DNA of 64,000 nucleotides, from the NCBI RefSeq assembly GCF_032334255.1, contig NZ_JAUHMF010000002.1, positions 62,001 through 126,000 of the forward strand, in the 5' to 3' direction. This stretch comes from Thermanaerothrix solaris. Lineage in GTDB: Bacteria; Chloroflexota; Anaerolineae; Anaerolineales; Anaerolineaceae. The translations under genes and the position numbers were made by a program. The notes under the pieces are model-generated. The model did no database searches and was not told where the DNA came from. It saw only the letters and a program-made list of their open reading frames with translations. Positions 25,975 to 34,187 of this stretch are shown one piece after another (position 1 is the first letter of the stretch; the number at the start of each line of letters is the position of its first letter).

Positions 25975-27328
25975 CCTGCGCGCCCTGGGTGACGCCCGTG
26001 CTCAGGCGGTGTTGCGCGTTCTGGGTGCGGCATTACAAGCCGTCGAGCCGGCTCAGGCGGTGCGACGCCATATGCACCGTGAGGGCGATACCCTCAGCGC
26101 CGGCGGCCAAACCTACAACCTGCGCCGTTTGCGCCACCTCTGGCTGGTGGGGGCGGGCAAAGCCGCCGTCCCCATGGCCGGGGCAGTAGCCGACCTGCTC
26201 GGCGATGACCTCAGCGGCGGGCTGGTGATCACCAAATACGGCCATGGTGGCGCGCAAGCCGAGCGCCTGCGCGCGCGGGGGGTGGACGTGTACGAGGCCG
26301 GCCACCCCTTACCCGATGCTCAGGGCGTGGCGGCTACCCAGGCTCTGCTGGAACGCCTGGCGACCTGCAACGGCGAGGACTTAGTCATTCTCGTCCTCTC
26401 CGGCGGGGGGTCAGCCCTGCTCACCGCACCGGCACCCGGTATCACCCTGGATGACCTGCAGCGCTTGACGGCAGCCTTGCTGGCCTGCGGCGCCACGATC
26501 AACGAGATCAACGCCCTGCGCAAGCACCTCGACCGGGTCAAGGGTGGCGGCCTGGCCCGCCTGACGGCGCCGGCCCATTTGTTGGCACTCATCCTCTCGG
26601 ACGTGGTTGGCGACCCATTGGACGTGATTGCCTCCGGCCCAACCGTTCCCGACCCAACCACCTACGCCGAGGCGCTGGCCATCCTGGAACGTTATGGCCT
26701 GACCGCGCAGGTGCCCGCGGCGATCCTGGATCATCTACGACGCGGTTTGGCCGGTGAGCGCCCCGAGACGCTCAAGCCCGGCGACCCGCGCTTTGAGCAG
26801 GTGCAGAACCTCATCGTGGGCAATAACCTGCAGGCGGCGCAGGCCGCACAGGCGCAGGCTCAGGCCGAAGGCTTCCAGACCCTGTTGCTGACCACGTATC
26901 TGCAGGGTGAGGCCAGTCAGGCCGGGCGTTTCCTGGCTGCCCTGGCGCGCCAGATCGCCGCCAGCGGTGACCCGCTCCCCCGCCCGGCCTGCCTGATTAC
27001 CGGCGGAGAGACCACGGTGACTCTGCGCGGCAATGGACGCGGCGGGCGCAATCAGGAAATGGCGCTCGGCGCCGTGGCCGACTTGGCCGGCCTGGAGGAG
27101 GTGGTGCTGCTCACCCTCGCCACGGATGGCGGGGATGGTCCAACCGAGGCTGCCGGCGCCGCCGTCAGCGGCACAACCCTGGCACGGGCACAAGCGCGGG
27201 GGCTTGACCCTTACGATTACCTGGCGCGCAACGATTCTTATACCTTCTTCGCGGCGCTGGAAGACCTGCTCATCACCGGCCCCACCCAGACCAACGTCAA
27301 CGACTTGGCTTTCCTCTTCGCCTTCTGA
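25949..27328 (+). CDS. glycerate 2-kinase (MOFRL family)
   Basis: A 459-aa cytosolic kinase that phosphorylates D-glycerate to 2-phosphoglycerate; members were earlier called hydroxypyruvate reductase. Typical segments are WLVGAGKAAVPMA, VLSGGGSALLTAPAPG, the lysine-bearing LRKHLDRVKGGGLA, LILSDVVGDPLDVIASGPTV, and the C-terminal MOFRL block (ITGGETTVTLRGNGRGGRN). ATG 25949 lies 26 bp inside the end of the cyclase gene, with a GAGGGTGAGG stretch upstream; the longer frame from 25877 is a poor start. The link to c-di-GMP neighbours is positional only. Confidence 0.93.
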   Translation: MALHHLPHSLRALGDARAQAVLRVLGAALQAVEPAQAVRRHMHREGDTLSAGGQTYNLRRLRHLWLVGAGKAAVPMAGAVADLLGDDLSGGLVITKYGHGGAQAERLRARGVDVYEAGHPLPDAQGVAATQALLERLATCNGEDLVILVLSGGGSALLTAPAPGITLDDLQRLTAALLACGATINEINALRKHLDRVKGGGLARLTAPAHLLALILSDVVGDPLDVIASGPTVPDPTTYAEALAILERYGLTAQVPAAILDHLRRGLAGERPETLKPGDPRFEQVQNLIVGNNLQAAQAAQAQAQAEGFQTLLLTTYLQGEASQAGRFLAALARQIAASGDPLPRPACLITGGETTVTLRGNGRGGRNQEMALGAVADLAGLEEVVLLTLATDGGDGPTEAAGAAVSGTTLARAQARGLDPYDYLARNDSYTFFAALEDLLITGPTQTNVNDLAFLFAF

Positions 27329-27398
27329 CCCTCTTTCTTCTGTTCTGGCATAGGACTTGCACATACCAGGGGTAGATTTTTCTCGCCCTGGACTGTGC

Positions 27399-28007
27399 AT
27401 GAACGCGCGTCGCCTCGATCAATGGGTCAACTATTGGGTTCGCCTGATGGAGCAGGAGATTCAGGAAACCTCCTGGCATAGCCAGGTTGCCAGCCAGCTG
27501 GCCACCTGGCTGGGGCGAAAATTGGGCCTGCGTGGGGAGTCCTTGCGCCACCTGCGCCGTGGTGCCTTGCTCCACGACATCGGTAAGTTAGCCATTCCCC
27601 GCAGCATTCTCTACAAACCTGGCCCGCTCACCGCCGAGGAATGGCGCATCATGCGCCGTCATCCGCTCTATGCCTACGATTTCTTCGCTCCCCTGCCCGA
27701 ACTGCACCCGGCCCTGGAGGTCGCCCTTTACCACCACGAAAAGTGGGATGGCAGCGGCTATCCCTTCGGCCTGGCCGGCGAAGCCATCCCTCTGACCGCG
27801 CGCATCTTTGCCATTGTGGATGTCTGGAACGCCCTGCGTTCCAATCGCCCTTATCGCGCGGCGTGGAGTGAAGAGGCGACCTGGTCGTATATTCTGACTA
27901 ACCGCGGGCGACAGTTTGACCCGCAGGTGGTGGATGCCTTCTGGGAGGTACTGCGCCGCAACGGACGCGATTTGGCGGCTGCCTCGGTTCCGCAACCGGC
28001 GGATTGA
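27399..28007 (+). CDS. stand-alone HD-GYP phosphodiesterase
   Basis: A 202-aa protein made almost entirely of an HD-GYP domain, which hydrolyses cyclic di-GMP to pGpG or GMP. Present are the first His in SWHSQVA, RRGALLHDIGKLAIP with the HD pair, YHHEKWDGSGYPFGL with the GYP motif, and FAIVDVWNALRSNRPYR. No sensor or membrane segment is visible. ATG 27399 is the best start but has a weak ribosome-binding site; the frame extends to 27357. It follows glycerate kinase by 70 bp and converges with the next HD-GYP gene. Confidence 0.85.
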   Translation: MNARRLDQWVNYWVRLMEQEIQETSWHSQVASQLATWLGRKLGLRGESLRHLRRGALLHDIGKLAIPRSILYKPGPLTAEEWRIMRRHPLYAYDFFAPLPELHPALEVALYHHEKWDGSGYPFGLAGEAIPLTARIFAIVDVWNALRSNRPYRAAWSEEATWSYILTNRGRQFDPQVVDAFWEVLRRNGRDLAAASVPQPAD

Positions 28008-28012
28008 CCGGG

Positions 28013-28948
28013 CTACGCTGTCTCTCCCAGCACCTCGCGCAGGAAGATCTCGACGATGTGGGGATCAAAATGCTTCCCCGCCTGCTCGCGCAGGTAGGCA
28101 ATGGCCTGCTCCCGTGTCCACGCCCCGCGGTAGGGCCGGTCGCTGGTCAGCGCATCCCACACGTCCACCACGGCAAAGATGCGCGCCGCCAGCGGAATCT
28201 CCTCCCCCTTCAACCCGCGCGGATACCCCGTCCCATCCCATTTCTCGTGGTGGCAGTACGGAATATCCAGCGCCGGCCGTAAGTACTCGACCCGCGACAG
28301 CATCTCGTAGGCCAACACCGGGTGTTGGCGCATCAGCGCCCATTCCTCCTCCGTGAGCGGCCCGGGCTTGTGTAGGATGCGATCAGGCACGCCCATCTTG
28401 CCAATGTCATGGAGCAGGGCGCCACGGCGGAGGTGCACCAGGGCCTCGCCGCCGAGGCCCAGCGCGCGCGCCAGACGCAGGGCAAGCTCGGTCACCCGCT
28501 GGGTGTGCCCCTCGGTTTCCTTATCCCGCAGGTCAAGGGCATACGACCAGCCCTCAATGGTGGCATCGTAGGCCTGGAGCAGAGCCTGATTACTCTCTTG
28601 CAAATCGCGGAAGAGGCGGATGTTTTCCACCGCCAGGGCCAGTTGACCGGCCAGGATCTCCAGAAATTCCTGCCATTCGACGTCCACCTCCAGCGGAGCG
28701 CGGTGGAACAGTTCCAACACCCCCTTCACCTGTCCCTCGGCGATCAGCGGCACGGCGAAGTAAGTGATAAAACCCTCGGCAGCAAAGTGAGGCGAGCGCA
28801 GGAAATCGGTCTTGTGCGCGTTCAGGTTATCAATGCGTAGGATACGCCGTTCAGCGGCGGCGCGCCCGGCATAGCCCTGTCCCCAGGCCAGATGGGTCTG
28901 GCGCAAAGCCGGGGTGCGGAAACCGCGCCCAGCGGCAAAATCCAGCAT
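28013..28948 (-). CDS. 3-prime part of a frameshifted GAF-HD-GYP gene
   Basis: A 311-residue frame carrying the second half of a GAF domain (from GRGFRTPALRQTHLAWGQGY) and a full HD-GYP domain with LLHDIGKMGVP and HHEKWDGTGYPRGL. It continues the gene at 28851-31127 after a 4-bp duplication. Compared with the intact paralogue at 40058-43528, alignment runs straight across the junction if one ATGC copy at 28947-28954 is removed. As it stands this part would need re-initiation (ATG 28948) to be made. Its last 550 bp are nearly identical to the paralogue. Confidence 0.8.
   Translation of the reverse strand: MLDFAAGRGFRTPALRQTHLAWGQGYAGRAAAERRILRIDNLNAHKTDFLRSPHFAAEGFITYFAVPLIAEGQVKGVLELFHRAPLEVDVEWQEFLEILAGQLALAVENIRLFRDLQESNQALLQAYDATIEGWSYALDLRDKETEGHTQRVTELALRLARALGLGGEALVHLRRGALLHDIGKMGVPDRILHKPGPLTEEEWALMRQHPVLAYEMLSRVEYLRPALDIPYCHHEKWDGTGYPRGLKGEEIPLAARIFAVVDVWDALTSDRPYRGAWTREQAIAYLREQAGKHFDPHIVEIFLREVLGETA
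28022..28573. repeat. dispersed repeat, copy 1 (HD-GYP coding)
   Basis: These 552 bp align without gaps to 40064-40615, with only scattered and mostly silent differences, while flanking parts of the two genes diverge strongly. Evidence is direct comparison by eye. Confidence 0.8.
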
Positions 28949-31127
28949 GCATGCGGGTGTGGGGATCTAAGAGCAGGATACAGGCGGCATCCACGCCCAG
29001 TTGGGTGGTGATCTCATCCAGAGCTACGTTAAAGGTCACCCGCGGATCGAGGCTGCTGGTGATGGCCAGGTCTATCCGCCGCAGGACTTGAATCCGCGCC
29101 AGGCGGCGGTTAGTCTCCGCGAACAGGCGGGCATTTTCTAATGCCGCAGCCGCCTGGTGCGCGAAGGCCTGGAAGAGGTTGCGGCGTTCGGGGTTGAAGA
29201 AGCCGGGCTGCTCGCTGTAAACGTTCAGCGCGCCGACGAAATGACCCCGCGTGGCCAGCGGAAAGGCAGCGCTGGTGACGAACCCGCGTACCCGCGCCGC
29301 CTCCCGCCAGATGCTCATTTCAGGGGCGGTCGCGATATCCTCCACCACGTAAGGCTGGCCGCTGCGGATGGCGCGCCCGGTCGGGCCCATCCCGGCCGGG
29401 GTTTCATCCCAGCGCACCTCCAGGGTGGCAATGTAAGGAGAATCCGAAGGATACCATGCCACCACGCGCACGCGGCCATCCAGTTCCGCCAACCCGACCC
29501 AGGCCAGGCGGGCGCCAAAGACCTCCACCGCAGCCCGCACCACGCTTTGAGCCACCTCGTCCAGATCCAGGCTGAGCGCCAGTTGGCGTGCCCCGGCGTA
29601 GAGGGCAGACAGGTTTTTCATCTGCTGCTCCACCTGTAACTGGGCCTGTTTCAGCGCGGTGATGTCCTGGGTGACACCCAGCACCCGCAGGGGTTGGCCG
29701 TGGGCATCGCGCTCCACCTCGGCACGTTCGTAAATCCAGCGCACCTCATCCCCCACCCGAATGCGCAACTCCAGGGCATACGGCGCGCCAGCCAAGGCGT
29801 TCCGCCAGGCGGTTTCGGCACGGGCGCGGTCTTCGGGGTGGACGAGGTTAAAGAAAGTGGTTTCGTCCACCGCGGCCTGCGGGGGCAGTCCGAAGATGCG
29901 GTAGGTCTCTTCCGACCATTCCAGGCGACGTGAAGCCACCTCGTACACCCATGATCCCACATGGGCCACCGCCTGAGCGCGGCGCAGGGTGGCTTCACGT
30001 TCTTGCAGCGCCGCCAGGGTCTCCTGACGCGCGCGTTCCCGCTCGACCAGGGCCATGGTCATCTCATTGAAGACGCGGGCCAGGTAGCCGATCTCATCAC
30101 CGCCGGCGGGCAGGTCGACGCGGGCGGTGAAATCCCCCGCGGCCAGCTGGCGCACAGCCGTCACTAGGTGCGCCACGCGCCGCAACACCAGGCGTTCGCT
30201 GAACAACCAGGTTCCCACCAGCGCCAGCAGCATCAACAACCCGCCCCGCAGCAAGTTGGTCTGGAATATCTGCACCACTGGCCGGTAGGCTTCTTCCTCT
30301 TTCAACCCCACCAGCAAATAACCCCAGGGTTGGTCATCCAGGGTCAGTGGGGTGAAGCCGTAGATGCGCCGCAAGCCATCCAGGCCAGCATCTTCGGTGT
30401 GACCGCTACCGCCTGAGGCCAACACGGTTTGAATCAAGGGCTGGTCGGCTACGTTTTTGCCCAGCCAGGCCGTGCTTTCCAGGGGGTAGCGGGCCAGCAC
30501 GGTACCCGCGGGGTCAATCAGCGTTACGGTGGAGTTGGGCGGCAGGTCAAGAGCGGCGAATACCTGGCTGACCGGTTCCAGGTCAATCCCCAGGAAGAGC
30601 ACGCCCTCCACCTCGTTCTGAGCGGTGAGTAGGGGATAGGCCAGAGGCAACACCGGGCGTCCGCTGATCCGTCCGATGACAAAACGCCCAACGGCAGCGC
30701 TGCGCGTTTGAAGCACCTTTTGGAACCAATCGCGGTCGGCGTAATTGACCAGCCCGCTGGGGGAGAGGGAGGCACAGCGCAGGTTGCCCTGGACGTCGGT
30801 CACCCCAACGATGGAGTACTCGTGCCGGTTAGCAAAGAGGCGTTGCAGTAGCGCGTTGCAAGCCGCTGGATCGGCACGCAGCACTTCCACCGCCGCCAGG
30901 GTGCGCAGCAGGTCACGGGCAGTAGCGACCACGCGCAGTTGACTTGCGCTACCCAGGCGGGCCAGGTTGATCGCGGTCTGGCGCGCCTGCATTAGCGCAT
31001 TCTCCCGCTGTTCCCAGGCATTGACAAACGCCAGCAGCGCCAAAGGCAGGATAACCAGCAGCACCAGCGCCAGCAGTTGATAGCGCAAACTGAGGAAATG
31101 ACGTTTTGGCCAGGAGGAATTCTTCAT
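28851..31127 (-). CDS. 5-prime part of a frameshifted Cache-HAMP-PAS-GAF-HD-GYP gene
   Basis: This frame encodes the sensor half of a large membrane c-di-GMP phosphodiesterase: a TM helix (LLALVLLVILPLALLAFV), a Cache-like extracytoplasmic domain (SIVGVTDVQGNLRCAS, YADRDWFQKVL), a second TM helix, HAMP, a PAS domain with PAC tail, a full GAF domain and the start of another. After LLLDPHTR the frame goes off into a meaningless tail, because a tandem ATGC duplication at 28947-28954 shifts it. The correct continuation is the 28013-28948 frame. Start ATG 31127 places the TM helix near the N-terminus, as in the paralogue. The gene could be truncated in this strain, phase-variable, or an assembly error. 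Confidence 0.8.
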   Translation of the reverse strand: MKNSSWPKRHFLSLRYQLLALVLLVILPLALLAFVNAWEQRENALMQARQTAINLARLGSASQLRVVATARDLLRTLAAVEVLRADPAACNALLQRLFANRHEYSIVGVTDVQGNLRCASLSPSGLVNYADRDWFQKVLQTRSAAVGRFVIGRISGRPVLPLAYPLLTAQNEVEGVLFLGIDLEPVSQVFAALDLPPNSTVTLIDPAGTVLARYPLESTAWLGKNVADQPLIQTVLASGGSGHTEDAGLDGLRRIYGFTPLTLDDQPWGYLLVGLKEEEAYRPVVQIFQTNLLRGGLLMLLALVGTWLFSERLVLRRVAHLVTAVRQLAAGDFTARVDLPAGGDEIGYLARVFNEMTMALVERERARQETLAALQEREATLRRAQAVAHVGSWVYEVASRRLEWSEETYRIFGLPPQAAVDETTFFNLVHPEDRARAETAWRNALAGAPYALELRIRVGDEVRWIYERAEVERDAHGQPLRVLGVTQDITALKQAQLQVEQQMKNLSALYAGARQLALSLDLDEVAQSVVRAAVEVFGARLAWVGLAELDGRVRVVAWYPSDSPYIATLEVRWDETPAGMGPTGRAIRSGQPYVVEDIATAPEMSIWREAARVRGFVTSAAFPLATRGHFVGALNVYSEQPGFFNPERRNLFQAFAHQAAAALENARLFAETNRRLARIQVLRRIDLAITSSLDPRVTFNVALDEITTQLGVDAACILLLDPHTRMHAGFCRWARFPHPGFAPDPSGLGTGLCRARRR

Positions 31128-31321
31128 GCTGGGGGTATTTTTGAGTAGAGGGGAGAAAAATTGGCGACCCGCTTCAGACCGGTCCGGCGAATACGATGAG
31201 TAAGTAAGTATAAGTATGCCATATCTTGCGGCGGCGGACAAGAATCGTCCGTTGCCGCTCGCGCGGTGCTATACTATTGAATGGGCAAACCCGCTCTGAA
31301 CGGTGCGGGTAAGGAGAGATC

Positions 31322-34186
31322 ATGCGCTATCGTTTTTCGGGTGGCGTTCATTTGATTCCTGCCGCGGGCGGCGACGCTGCAACCCCGCCCTCCGCCGTGG
31401 TCATCCCTCTGCGCCGCGCCAAACTGCGCCCGCCCCACCTGCGCCATGCGCGCCTGCCCCGCCCGCACCTGGTCGCGCAGATTCACACCGGCTTGCAAAA
31501 AGGGGTGGTGCTGCTCTCCGCCCCACCGGGTTTTGGCAAGACGACCCTGCTGGCCGAATGGGCCAGCACCTGGCCACATGCCCTGGCCTGGCTCACCCTG
31601 GATGCCGATGATAACGATCCACAACTCTTTCTGCGCTACCTGGTGGAAGCTCTGCGCCAGACGGGGCTGACCGACCTTCCGCCAACCCCCGAGTTGTGGG
31701 CTTACCCCAGCCCGGAGGCCGCCTTCGAGAATGCCTTCATCGCCCTGACCAACGCCCTTGAAACCCTCACCACCCCCCTGGCAGTGGTGTTGGACGATTA
31801 TCACCTCGTGACCCACCCGGCGCTCCACCGCGCCATGGCGGACTGGATCGAAGACCTGCCATCGCACCTGCACGTGCTGATTGCAACTCGCCACGATCCC
31901 CCCTTCCCTTTAGCCCGTTGGCGCGGGCGCGGCCGCCTGACCGAACTGCGCGCGGCAGAGCTGCGCTTGGACCGCCACGAGACCCACGCCTTTCTCACCC
32001 AGGTGATGGGGTTGCACCTGAGCGAAGCCGAAGCCGACCCCTGGTATCAGCGCAGTGAGGGCTGGATCGCCGGTTTGCAGTTATTGGCGTTGGGCCGCCG
32101 CACTCCTGCAGCCGCGACCCCGCCCTTGCCCGGCGGTGAGGATTATGTGGTGGACTACCTGCTGGAAGAGGTGCTGGCGAACCAGCCGGCGGAAATCCAG
32201 GCCTTCTTGCTGCACACCGCCATCCTGGACACCCTGACCGCCCCCTTGTGCGCCGCCGTGAGTCCCCAACCCATGACCGAGAGCGAGGCTCAGGCCCTGC
32301 TACACCACCTGGAGCATGCCAACCTCTTCCTCCAACCCCTGGATGCCGAGGGGCGTTGTTACCGCTACCACCCCCTCTTTGCCGAAGCCCTGCGCCGCCG
32401 CTTGCGAGACCTCTACCCCGCGGCCACCCGCGCTGCGCTCCACCGCCGGGCGGCGGCCTGGCTGGACGACCACGGCGACCCGCAGGCCGCCATCCAGCAC
32501 GCGCTGGCCGGTGACGACCTGACCCTGGTGGCCGACCTGCTGGCCCGCCACGGCGAACGGCTGCTCAAAAGCGGACACCTGCCCTTCCTGTTGCAGACCT
32601 TGCGCGGCCTCCCCGAGGATGCCCTGGCCAACGAGGCGCGCCTGGCATTGCTCTACGCCACCTGCCTGGCCCTGGCACTGGATCTGGAGAGCGCCGCAGC
32701 CTGGGCCAGCCGCGCCGAACGCCATCTTCGCGCCCACCCTGCCTTCACTCCGGACTCCCTGGGGCCGGTCTGGGCGGTGCAGTCTATGATCGCGGCATTG
32801 CGGGGAGACGGAGAACGCGCCCTTGCGTTAGCCCGCCGCGCCCTGGACGTCTTGCCCCCCGAAGATGCCTTCTCGCGCAGTTACGTCGCCTTCAATCAGG
32901 CTCTGCAGCACGCCCTGAATGCCGCTTTTCCCCAGGCCGAGGCTGCTTTCAACGACGCCATTGCCCTGGCTCAGGCGAGCGGCAACTGGATGCTGCTGAT
33001 GATGGCACATTGCCACCTGGGGGAGGTGCAGGCCGCGCGGGGGCGGTTGAGCCAGGCGCTGGAAACGTTCGAGCGGGCCCTGGCGCTCACCGCCAACCTG
33101 GCGCATGACCCGCTGGGCTTTCGCGGTGACTTGCACATCGAAATCGGCGAGATCTTGCTCAAGCGTAACGCGTTAACCGCCGCCCAAACCTACCTGGCGC
33201 GGGGGTTAGCCCTGGTCCAACCCTGGCTGCCCACCTCGATTGCCCTCGAGGGCTACCTGCACCTGGCGCACCTGCGTCAGAGCCTGGGCGATCTGGAAGG
33301 GGCGCAAGATGCACTGGAGCAGGCGCACGCCATGGTTCACCTGACGCAGAGCGAGCTGGATGACCGCATCGTCCACCTCTATCGCCTGCGCCTGAGTTTG
33401 CTGCGCGGAGAATGGCTGCCGGCCTGGGAATGGGCCCAACGCGAGGGCTGGCTGGCCGGGGATGGGTTCAACCCGGCGGCGGTTGCCGAACCCCCTCTGC
33501 TGGATAGTTACATCCGCCTCACGTTGGCGCGCCTGTTAATCGCGCTGGGCCAGGCGCAGAGGGAATCCGCCTTGATTGACCAAGCCATCCGCTTGCTGGA
33601 AGCCCTGCTGCCGCGCCTGGAGCAGGCCGATTTCGTCGAGGCTCAAATCGAAGCCCATCTGCTACGTGCCCTGGCGCTCGATCACCGCGGTGAACACAAG
33701 GCCGCCCTCACCGCCTTGCGCTGCGCGCTGGCCCTGGCCGAACCGGAGGGATTCCGCCGCCCCTTCTTGGATGAAGGACCACCTCTGCTGCCCTTATTAG
33801 GTCAGGTCTTAGCCACCCTGCGTCGCCGGCCCGCAGACCAGGCGCTCCCCAGCCCGGCCTTCATTCAGCACCTAATGGCCTCCTTCACCCCCCACGCCAC
33901 CCCGGCCGAAGCCACCAATAGCAACCCACTCAAATCCCCTCTCGCCTCGCTTCAAACCCATCCTTCCGCCGCTACCGAACTCGGCCCCGTTGAAATCCTT
34001 ACCCCGCGCGAACGTGAGATCCTGCGCCTGGTAGCCCAGGGTTACTCCAACGGCGAAATTGCCCTGGCCCTGTGCCTGGCGCTCAACACGGTTAAACGGC
34101 ACCTCAACAACATCTTCTTGAAACTGGGCGTGCGCACGCGCACCCAGGCTGTCGCCCGCGCGCGGGATCTGGGGTTGCTGGATTGA
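31322..34186 (+). CDS. MalT-like LuxR-family ATP-dependent regulator
   Basis: A 954-aa STAND-type transcription factor (large ATP-binding LuxR family). The N-terminal ATPase has Walker A APPGFGKTT (from residue 67) and Walker B LAVVLDDYH, followed by EGWIAGLQLLAL as in MalT. A long middle region (about 420-860) is built of TPR-like helical repeats for signal binding. The C-terminal LuxR helix-turn-helix is LTPREREILRLVAQGYSNGEIA. ATG 31322 follows GGAGAG. It diverges from the split HD-GYP gene, and both promoters lie in 31128-31321, which also contains a short TAAG tandem repeat. Confidence 0.9.
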   Translation: MRYRFSGGVHLIPAAGGDAATPPSAVVIPLRRAKLRPPHLRHARLPRPHLVAQIHTGLQKGVVLLSAPPGFGKTTLLAEWASTWPHALAWLTLDADDNDPQLFLRYLVEALRQTGLTDLPPTPELWAYPSPEAAFENAFIALTNALETLTTPLAVVLDDYHLVTHPALHRAMADWIEDLPSHLHVLIATRHDPPFPLARWRGRGRLTELRAAELRLDRHETHAFLTQVMGLHLSEAEADPWYQRSEGWIAGLQLLALGRRTPAAATPPLPGGEDYVVDYLLEEVLANQPAEIQAFLLHTAILDTLTAPLCAAVSPQPMTESEAQALLHHLEHANLFLQPLDAEGRCYRYHPLFAEALRRRLRDLYPAATRAALHRRAAAWLDDHGDPQAAIQHALAGDDLTLVADLLARHGERLLKSGHLPFLLQTLRGLPEDALANEARLALLYATCLALALDLESAAAWASRAERHLRAHPAFTPDSLGPVWAVQSMIAALRGDGERALALARRALDVLPPEDAFSRSYVAFNQALQHALNAAFPQAEAAFNDAIALAQASGNWMLLMMAHCHLGEVQAARGRLSQALETFERALALTANLAHDPLGFRGDLHIEIGEILLKRNALTAAQTYLARGLALVQPWLPTSIALEGYLHLAHLRQSLGDLEGAQDALEQAHAMVHLTQSELDDRIVHLYRLRLSLLRGEWLPAWEWAQREGWLAGDGFNPAAVAEPPLLDSYIRLTLARLLIALGQAQRESALIDQAIRLLEALLPRLEQADFVEAQIEAHLLRALALDHRGEHKAALTALRCALALAEPEGFRRPFLDEGPPLLPLLGQVLATLRRRPADQALPSPAFIQHLMASFTPHATPAEATNSNPLKSPLASLQTHPSAATELGPVEILTPREREILRLVAQGYSNGEIALALCLALNTVKRHLNNIFLKLGVRTRTQAVARARDLGLLD

Positions 34187-34187
34187 T

